From Hypericum androsaemum (taxonomy: Eukaryota > Streptophyta > Magnoliopsida > Malpighiales > Hypericaceae), in NCBI GenBank assembly GCA_963995505.1, contig OZ023193.1, positions 2,914,001-2,978,000 of the forward strand: 64,000 nucleotides of DNA, in the 5' to 3' direction. The translations under genes were made by a program, and so were the position numbers. Positions 56,114 to 64,000 of the stretch are shown here, in pieces (position 1 is the first letter of the stretch; every line of letters starts with the position of its first letter). Below the pieces are notes generated by a model. That model had not been told where the DNA came from. It ran no database searches and saw only the letters and a list, made by a program, of their open reading frames with translations.

Positions 56114-57321
56114 GGAAAAAGTCCACTTAAGTACCCTGTGGTATCACCGATTATCACTTGAGTACCCTGTGGTTTAAAATCGATAGAACCGGTCCGACTT
56201 TTTCCAATTTTTATCACTTAGGTCCACTCAAGTCCGGTTCGGGATTTTTTTGCAAAACGCGTCATTTTGACGCTTATGTGGACTGCCACGTTGTAGTGTC
56301 CCGGATTAGCCATTGCTGACATGGCGATGGGTAGGGAAAAATTTACTTAAGTACTCTGTAGTATCACCGATTATTACTTGAGTACCCTATGGTTTAAAAT
56401 CGATAGAACCGGTCCGACTTTTTCTAATTTTTATCACTTAGGTCCACTCAAGTCCGGTTCAGGATTTTTTTACAAAACTCGTCGTTTTGACGCTTATGTG
56501 GACTGCCACGTCGTAGTGACCCGGATTAGTCATTGCTGACATGGCGATGGGTAAATTATCAAATTAGTACCAAATTAATTTATTATTTTTCAAAAAAATT
56601 CTTATCCTCATATCTCTCTTTCTCTCTCTTCTTCCCGGGTCCGCCCCCGACCCGAGCCCCCTCCCTCTCCTCCTCCTCCTTCCACGCCCTAGCCCTCCAG
56701 CACTCCCTTCCCCAGGAATGCCTCCACGTCAGCCGCCCAGCCTCTGCCCCCACACCACCGCGGTCACCACCACGCTTCGGGACTCCCGCGCGGGAACCAC
56801 CTGGAAGCGGAGGCGCGGGGAGTGGAACATCGACTTGATGGACTTCTTGAAAAATAATAAATTAATTTGGTACTAATTTAATAATTTATCCATCACCATG
56901 TCAGCAATGACTAATCCGGGTCACTACGACGTGGCAGTCCACATAAGCGTCCAAACGACGCGTTTTGCAAAAAAATGCCGAACCGGACTTGAGTGGACCT
57001 AAGTGATAAAAATTGAAAAAAGGCGGACCGGTTCTATCGATTTTAAACCACAGGGTACTCAAGTGATAATCGGTGATACCACAGGGTACTTAAGCGGACT
57101 TTTTCATCGCCATGTCAGCAATGACTAATCCGGGTCACTACAACGTGGCAGTCCACATAAGCGTCAAAACGACGCGTTTTGCAAAAAAAATCCCGAACCG
57201 GACTTGAGTGGACCTAAGTGATAAAAATTGGAAAAAGTCGGACCGGTTCTATCAATTTTAAACCATATGGTACTCAAGTGATAATCGGTGATACTACAGG
57301 GTACTTAAGTGGACTTTTCCC
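56114..57321. mobile_element. Third MULE-like element with tandemly doubled inverted arms
   Basis: Arms 56114-56593 and 56848-57321 are inverted repeats of about 475 bp. Each arm is itself two tandem ~215-220-bp units: left 56114-56333 and 56334 to about 56552; right to 57105 and 57106-57321. Each unit runs from GTCCACTTAAGTACCC-like sequence to GACATGGCGATGG. Outer ends are GGAAAAAGTCCACTT and (complement) GGGAAAAGTCCACTT, next to T-runs of 10 and 7. The 254-bp centre is GC-rich (56635-56845). On the minus strand it reads FKKSIKSMFHSPRLRFQVVP, ARESRSVVVTAVVWGQRL before a stop; I do not recognise this. Confidence 0.8.
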
Positions 57322-58639
57322 TTTTTTTAGAATGGGAGGAGGTGGGCCCCGGCTCATCTCCAAGGACTTTTGACCAAAATGGTATTATTGTAAAAAAACA
57401 CTAAAATGTGGTTTCTGATTAAAATTTTCTGCAAATGGTGTTCACGTCTCAAGATAAAAAAATTTAAACAAATTTTCAATAATGATGCATTTTAAAAATT
57501 TTTAATTTGAGATCTATAAGTTAATCTAGATCTACTTAGTTGATTTATATTTTTTTTAAATCATCTCGCACCTAAATATATATTATTTCTTAAAATATTT
57601 CCCTAAAATATAAGGATAAATTAACACAGGTTACAAGGCCGGTTCATCGGAGTTAGTGCAAGGAGTTTTTCAAAACAAACGGTGCTATAATAAACTAAAA
57701 GCTTTTTTTAAGAAAAATAAACAACTAAAAGCTGATAGTAAAATAATTGCGAGGATAAGTTGTGATATTATAAGATCTTGTGCAGAGGACAATATAACAG
57801 GAAAAAATCAATGCTAGATATAAAAACGATGTTGACGGCTTGACGTCTGATGGACAAGTGCAAAATATCTGGTGAATAAGGATAATATATTTCAATTTGA
57901 ACCGCATATTATAAGATCTTGTTGTAGATCGTATAACGTATCAAAAAAAAAGATCTTGTTGTAGATCTTTCCTCTTTCATGAAATAAACAGAAGAAAAGT
58001 GTCTTCAACATAATGATAAATATCCTTCGAGAAAAACATGATAACAAATATAATCAACAATCAATTAAATTAACTACCGGAAATGTTGTTCTAAACTAAA
58101 AACTATTTGACACACAATTTTTAAATTCTTATTTAATCAACTTTGTCGCTTACAATAATCCCGTCCAATAATATTTTGAGTCAACAATCAAATTGTCTAT
58201 GCAGTCAAGTATTTAAATAGTTAATGAAATAACTTTGTCATTTTTAGATTTAATTTATTATTAGTGGATACAATGATTTGTGTGTCACGTCTGTGCTCCA
58301 CGAAACGTTCAGTGAACATGTAGTGACTAGATTTGGCGCCTTACTTGATGTTAGGTCGGTCCAATAGCGACGGGACTATTTTCCTTCCACCTGTGTTCAT
58401 GTTTCGACTTTCACCTGATATTTCGCTTTCCCTTTGCTCTTGTCATTCGCCGTACGATATGTTGGCTTGTTGCCCGTATTTTATTTGTGCACTTCCAAAC
58501 CAAGAAAGCGATGAGCGGGTGACTCATCAGCGCCTGTACAGGTGTACTATATGATATCTCAACAATTAAACCGTAATGTGAGAGAGTTACGCAACATATA
58601 CTATGAAAGTACAATTACAGTCGCCCCTGTTGTTCGCGG
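57322..58639. other. Intergenic DNA
   Basis: AT-rich, no supported gene. AGATCTTGT-containing sequence recurs at about 57772, 57912 and 57952. Nothing else stands out. Confidence 0.35.
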
Positions 58640-59060
58640 GTCCAGGAGGCTTTGGATGGGAGGCTTTGGATCTAAAGTGGATTGCTTTATTTGGGTGGCA
58701 AATGCAAGGTAGAATTAGAACAGGGGATGTGTTAATCAGATGGGGAAGATTTAATGCATGAGATTCATTATGCCCACTTTATTGGAGGAAAAATGAAACA
58801 AGCAATCACCTATTACTTCACTGTAAATTCTCAGTCAAAATTTGAATTTTTTTTTGTCAAGTTGATTGGTTAAAAGTGGGCTCGTTTCTTGAGTTTAAAC
58901 CCTGCGAGATATCAAGCAGGGATGGCCTAGTTGGAGATAGTTCAATAAAGAAGATATGGCGAGTGTTATTTAGTGCTAAACCGTGGAAAATTTGACATCA
59001 TAAAAACAAAATCGTCTTTTGAGAAGAAGAAAGTTAATCAATTTGATTATTTTTCGTGGG
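58640..59060 (+). mobile_element. LINE remnant (zf-RVT region of a reverse transcriptase)
   Basis: Broken plus-strand frames read KVDCFIWVA, GRIRTGDVLIRWG, CPLYWRKNETSNHLLLHC, then KIWRVLFSAKPWKIWHH. This is the zinc-binding domain at the C-terminus of plant non-LTR reverse transcriptases (CxLC...E...HLLLHC...W). Several frameshifts and stops are present. The rest of the polyprotein is absent. Confidence 0.65.
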
Positions 59061-60138
59061 CAAAAATGAGCGAATTATTTGAACTTCACAAGTAATCACC
59101 TTTGCTTTTGTATTTAGAACCGATGGCGATAATATGATTGTAGTTTGAACTTATTGAGATTTTGACTCCAATTGACGCTCGGTTGATTGCAATTAAAAAG
59201 TCCTTTCCTGTCACAACTCGATGCCAGTTCCCTTTCCTCGTTTCAGTCTTTTTTTATTTGGGTCTACTGTTCGGGATTTTGACAGGTTCGGCTGGTTGCA
59301 GCCCTGTGAATAGCATGGGGTTCCTTCAGCGTAATCTCCAATTATATATATAGGTTATTTACCGGAAAAAGAATTTAATTATGATTCAACGTCAAAAAAT
59401 TTTAATTAAATGAGAATATCATCTTTACTAGTTGATGTATATATTTGTTAATAGTAATGCGTCACTTTCATGTATGTATGGAGAAGTACTAGAAAATAAC
59501 TTAAAACAGGTAATATCGTAAGAGATAAGTGACAATGCTGTTTTGTTTCCATCAAACAAGATCCACATGGCGATAAAAAAACAAAGAGGGCTGGAGATCT
59601 CTTTCCGTATATGCATTTCAATGTATATAGTATTCCAATTTTCTTATCAATGTATTTTTTATAATAGTAAATTTTACACCATGACACCTCCTGGATATTT
59701 AGGTCTTGTATCGTTAAGTTATAAAACTCTTATCAAAGTATTCGAGTGCTGATAGGAGTAACATTCATTTACAAATGTAAAAGACGTCAAAGATAATGGA
59801 TGTTTTGGATCACCCAAAACTCCAAGAGAACTGGTAAGTTCTGGAAACAGATGTAGTACACAACGAGGCTACTTAACCCGTGAACGTCTTTCTTATCCCG
59901 AATCTACTCGACCCACGGGGAAGAAATCAAACTGAGAAAAGTCCGAATATTTCCAGAAACAATGATCTCCCGACAAAGAATATCAGCTACATCATCAATA
60001 AGGAATAAGAACTATCTTCCTGTACATTACAAAGAGTTCCCAGACAGCCCAATAAGGTATATATCCTACATTGATGGTTTGCTTAATCAATTAATACCAA
60101 GGCTACCCCCGCTGCTACTATCTACAGATTAGATGTGA
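59061..60138. other. Intergenic DNA
   Basis: The left part may be more of the LINE remnant. 59800-60138 is probably the 3' UTR of the DUF1685 gene (minus strand). No gene of its own. Confidence 0.35.
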
Positions 60139-61237
60139 TCAATTTGGTACCCCGGAGAACTGCTTCACCGAGCAGGCAACAACCTGAGCCCACTGCCTCA
60201 ACCTCGTCTTCAACATCTCTGGATCGTCACCTGTGCAACACACACAAAACTCGCTTATACACACAAGTTATTTTAGTTTAATTGAGAGCTCTCAAATTCG
60301 TTCGAGAAAAATTAAAGAGATTGGTCAATGTGGCTGGCAAACAAAACATGTCTCACATAAATGCATGGAATTGGCCCGCTTAATCGGTTACATAACAAAA
60401 TAATAAATTTAACTCAAGGAAACGGTGGATATATTTTTTGTTGTTCAAATTCAGCATCCGAAAATTTACATAGTTAAGTCAAATTCAAATCAAATCAGAT
60501 CATAAATTTTGGATAGAAAAAGTATCAGAATACATAATCTATGTGAATTATTGTTCCAAATACAAAATTTGTGTGACAGTTAATGAATACTAAAAATACA
60601 CCACAATTCAAATTCTGCACTATTCCAGCATAAACTAATGAAACAGTTCGTTAATTGACCAAAAGATAAAGTAGTTCGACGCCTTCGCATTTAGAATTTG
60701 GATCCGAAAATACGCCCAACAATCGAAAAATCCAGAGTTGTTCGAAAAATAGAGATTTACAAACTTTAACATCATGAATTAATTGCTACGATATTGTAGG
60801 TCATCAAAAAGTGCAGCAACTAAAATCAAATAAACCTTACCCGGGTCAAAGATAGGGCTTGCAACCGTTGACCCACAGCCGAGATCGCCTTCAGAAACCT
60901 TGGAAGGCAAGGAGCAAGAGCGAGACAAGCTCTCGCTGTACTGTTTATTAACGGAGCAGTAGAAACCAAGAGCGGGGAGGGCGCCCGACAGCTTCGGGTC
61001 GAGCTCCGGCGAGTCCGGTCCGAACCCGAACCCGAGCTCTATGAAGGCCTTGAGCTCGTCCATGTCATCGTCCGTCAGGCTCCGGGATCCCCCCATCTTC
61101 CGGCGCCGGGATTCGTTGTCCTTCCTCCGCCGCCACACATCCTCCCTTGACATGTCCGGCGACCACGACTGCGTCTTGTGCAGCCGGCGCCGCCGCGGCG
61201 CCGGCGGGAGGAGCTCGTGATCGGCCGGGTTAGGCAT
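60139..61237 (-). CDS. DUF1685 family protein
   Basis: Two exons on the minus strand: 61237-60841 and 60230-60139, 162 residues. A basic N-terminus (PRRRRLHKTQSWSPDMSRED, WRRRKDNESRRRKMGGSRSL) precedes the DUF1685 core: SLTDDDMDELKAFIELGFGF, then LSGALPALGFYCSVNKQY. The C-terminus reads DDPEMLKTRLRQWAQVVACS, VKQFSGVPN. Function is unknown for the family in plants. The 610-bp intron holds nothing recognisable. No transmembrane segment or signal peptide is seen; the Arg/Lys-rich start may be nuclear targeting (inference). Confidence 0.85.
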
Positions 61238-64000
61238 CGTCGGGTTTTGGGATCGCCTCGTTTCTTTTGGCGGCTGTGAGGGATTTTATTTGTGTCTGGC
61301 TATGTATCTAAAGAAATAATATATTAATATTAAGAGAATTACGTTTAATAAGGAAGTTAAAGTGTTTAATAGGGCAATTGGATTATAAGGAGGCGGCGAT
61401 GGACAAAATATGGTGGTTTCACGTGGTTTTCTTCTAGAAGAATCTCTGTTACCGAATTTATAATTGCATTTGTCTTTTTTTTATTTTACAATTGAGGACA
61501 ATAGTGCTATTGAATTGATAAAAATTTTCGGGGTCAATCTTCCAATAAATTAATACTTATGCGCAATTCGAAGGTGATTTTATTAACCAGGATTAGTGTT
61601 TCGATACATGCCGACATTTTTCCGTTTGGTTATAGCTTTTCATTATTTTCCTCTCTTGGGAGAACGTGAAATTGGAAGTGCACTTCCTTCCTTTTTAAGA
61701 ACGGTGTAATATTTTTAGGACAATTAATATAGCGGGCAGATTTAAGAGATTTTTATTTGTCACACGGGCACAGCATCCTATGTGATACAAGAGACCTACA
61801 ATTGCTTCGGAATTAAACTGATTAGCTATCGAATATAGTGTTTATGGAAAAAATATCCCAAATCGTATACTCGATTTGAAAAAAATTTATTAATCATGAA
61901 TGTCTCAAAGTAGTAAATGGTTGACAAAATATGATATTTGAAATTTTGTGAACACCAAAATTACTCACAAAATAAGAAGGGATAATGTAATGGGGTTATA
62001 TTAGGAAAAAAATGGTGTCACGAATTCTTTTTCAGACGCTTTATATAGATATTGATCTTCACACATTGTAATTTTATTGGAAATATATAAAAATGTATTT
62101 ATATAAAAAAAGAAAAGGAAATATTTATACTCGACTTGGGCCACAAGTTAGAGGAACATCTTTATAAAGAAAACAAGTAACTTATAAACAAAATAAAGAA
62201 AACAAGTGGACACGTAGAAATCTAACTTGGGGAACATTCTTTAGGAGATGAAGAAAATTAAAGAAATCCAGCTAAAAGATTCGGACGAACAGAGTGCAAA
62301 AGGAGAGGCATATTAGAAAAGTTGAAGATGTTGCCAAGGTCAACAAAGCAATATTCTTGCCTTCTACCTGGCATCCAAGTTGGCCGAGGCGTGATTGGTC
62401 TCGGAAAATTTTGCAAACGGTATCTACAAATATGATTTGATATAATTAATATTTACATTTTTTTCAATTTGCGGTGGATCATAGATGATTCATTTTCTTC
62501 TTAAATTTAATTAAATAATCAATAGTCGGACATTACTGTTTTTTTGGTGGGTATGGAGATGCAAAGCCCCTATATATTAAGGATAATGGCCAAAAATAAC
62601 CTACTAAGTGCAAGGTTCCCTCTTGGTCTCTTGTGAGGTTGCGACCGTCGACCTCGTCAAAATCATACCACAGAAAAAATTCGTGGTAGAGAAAGAATAT
62701 CTCAGAAGACGAACCCCCCTGACCTAGATATTACAAAATTTAACCTTGCACCGTCAATCTATTACATTGCCTTGCCCTATCACAACATTTCGTGGGAAGG
62801 AGGCGTAGTCGGACATTACTACTTAATACACAAATATCACTATAAATTTATTCGGTCTATAACCTTTTTTTAGAGGGGTTCGATCTACCGAGGCATTATA
62901 GTCCAGGTCAACGTGACTAGACTAGAAACCGAATTCTTGGTAGTCATGAGCTGGCCCCTGTTGGGTATAAAGAATAGATCATAAATTTAATACGAAAAAA
63001 GGACAGAAAAACTTTATTTATTCAACAACGATTTGATGGCTTTTGTGGGTGATTTATTGATACTTCCAGGAGAATAGCTGGCTATAATTTGAGAAAAATA
63101 AATTCTTGTAGAGTTAATATACACTTACCTTCCAAAAAAAAAGCAACTTCTCCTAAGCTTTACCGTAAGGTAGTGTGAAAAATGAAGAAAACCAATACAA
63201 GTATAATTTTATGTAAATAAAATTTGTTTGCATAAGGTAGTGTGAATCAGTCGGATATTTTTGTTTTTAAACATAAAATTCCCACTTTATAGCTCACTTT
63301 TTTCCTCCAATCTCCAATTTGTCTTGTGACCATGCGCCTTCGGATCCTGTTTGCGGATATTCGAGGTAGACCATTCGATCTGTATCATGTTGTAGATGAC
63401 TCTGGCTTTTCTGAAGTTTGACGGATTTTATTTTTAAGTGTGTGACTTTGCCAATAGAATGGGAGAAAATGAGACAAAACTATGAGAAGACTAAGGTAGA
63501 ACTAAATAAAAAATGCATTCCATTCTTCATTTGAAGAGTCAACAAAGTCCTCTTGAGCCCACTCCCTATGATGCTCAGTTTAACATGGGCCCATTGCAAT
63601 GGCCCAATATAATTGGCAAGGAACCCGGCCCACGATATTTCAGGTGAGTGTCGTGGAACATGACGTAGGTTTTTTATACCATATCTGATTGAGTGGTAGA
63701 TTAATTTAGGTCAGAATCAGATATAATTTTTAAAAGTTGACAAAAAAATTTCAATAAATATTTAATACCGTTTCCATTACTCAAAACTCCATACAACAAC
63801 TCCATCGTTCAGTTAATGTAATTGCTTGTTTGCGGAACATGACGCAAGTTAACGTTTGTAGAAAAAAAAAAGGAAAGTGCAAGGAAACCGAGAGAGAGAT
63901 AAGATCATAAGAACGCTGAGCCAAGAGAGAGAATTTTAAACAAGGGGAAACAAATTTTGCTTCCTCGAACACCGTAAATTAGGACTAATTCAAAATTTTT
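61238..64000. other. Intergenic DNA to the end of the window
   Basis: AT-rich, with the DUF1685 promoter at the left end. One SINE-like insertion (62538-62805). A second, shorter unit with similar vocabulary (GGGGTTCGATCTACCGAGGC, 62876-62990) follows and could be another SINE-type fragment. No supported gene. Confidence 0.4.
62538..62805 (-). mobile_element. SINE-like insertion with 15-bp target duplication
   Basis: Perfect direct repeats TAGTCGGACATTACT (62523-62537 and 62806-62820) flank a 268-bp segment that ends in AAAAAAAC on the minus strand. The 3' half matches 3903-3995 and 27118-27222. A weak B-box-like GGTTCGTCTTC is present on the minus strand, so a polymerase III origin is possible but not shown. 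No reverse-transcriptase sequence is inside. Confidence 0.78.

Noticed and set aside
56533..56838. Plus-strand ORF of 101 codons inside the third MULE-like element
   Set aside because: It starts in the inverted repeat and is Pro/Ser-rich low complexity. No evidence that it is translated; reported only as part of the element.
1..64000. CRISPR arrays, bacterial operons, riboswitches, replication origins
   Set aside because: None seen; the window is plant nuclear DNA and its repeats are transposons or microsatellites.

Overview
This is nuclear DNA from a flowering plant, almost certainly a eudicot. Genes are split by short GT-AG introns, intergenic DNA is AT-rich and full of plant-type transposons, and the gene content is typical of eudicots (plastid nitrite reductase, a CYP707A ABA hydroxylase, LAG1-type ceramide synthase, AP2/ERF factor, COR27-like clock/cold protein). 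I cannot name the species from sequence alone. I found no bacterial, viral or organellar segment.

Layout. 1-5.4 kb: the 3' part of a PLAC8/PCR-type gene followed by two decayed tandem copies, one of them split by DNA transposons. 6.0-8.9 kb: core alpha-1,3-fucosyltransferase (FUT11 type). 11.55-14.2 kb: ferredoxin-nitrite reductase with a likely nitrate-responsive element just upstream. 14.2-30 kb: a gene-poor transposon-rich stretch with LINE tails, a Pack-MULE carrying a pKIWI502-like gene fragment, hAT-like elements, a TRIM, a SINE fragment and a MITE. 30.3-32.8 kb: CYP707A. 34.65-37.06 kb: ceramide synthase (LOH2 type). 38.6-39.2 kb: ERF109-like factor. 40.7-42.6 kb (minus): CYPRO4/VID27-like protein. 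43.7-45.26 kb (minus): KEOPS subunit TPRKB/Cgi121, six small exons. 45.4 kb (minus): tRNA-Arg(CCT). 45.7-48.3 kb: secreted malectin-like/LRR protein. 49.0-50.3 kb: SCO2/CYO1-type plastid zinc-finger protein. 50.75-52.16 kb: a second Pack-MULE-like element with a two-exon ORF. 53.2-55.6 kb (minus): COR27-like gene with three evening elements upstream. 56.1-57.3 kb: a third MULE-like element with tandemly doubled inverted arms. 58.6-59.0 kb: LINE remnant. 60.1-61.2 kb (minus): DUF1685 protein. 61.2-64 kb: non-coding, with a full-length SINE-like insertion.

How the genes relate. There are no operons; each gene has its own promoter. From memory of Arabidopsis locus numbers, FUT11, CYP707A4, LOH2, VID27-like, LRR and SCO2 lie in this same order at At3g19280 to At3g19220. 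The window therefore looks like an ancestral eudicot gene block into which NiR, ERF, TPRKB, COR27-like and DUF1685 genes are interleaved.

The most notable non-genic observation is a set of three long-TIR MULE-like elements within 35 kb. They have similar termini and T-rich flanks, and carry unrelated gene-like or GC-rich interiors. Exon coordinates given below were checked so that reading phase closes across every intron of each complete gene; gene functions are inferred from recognised protein families, not from database searches.
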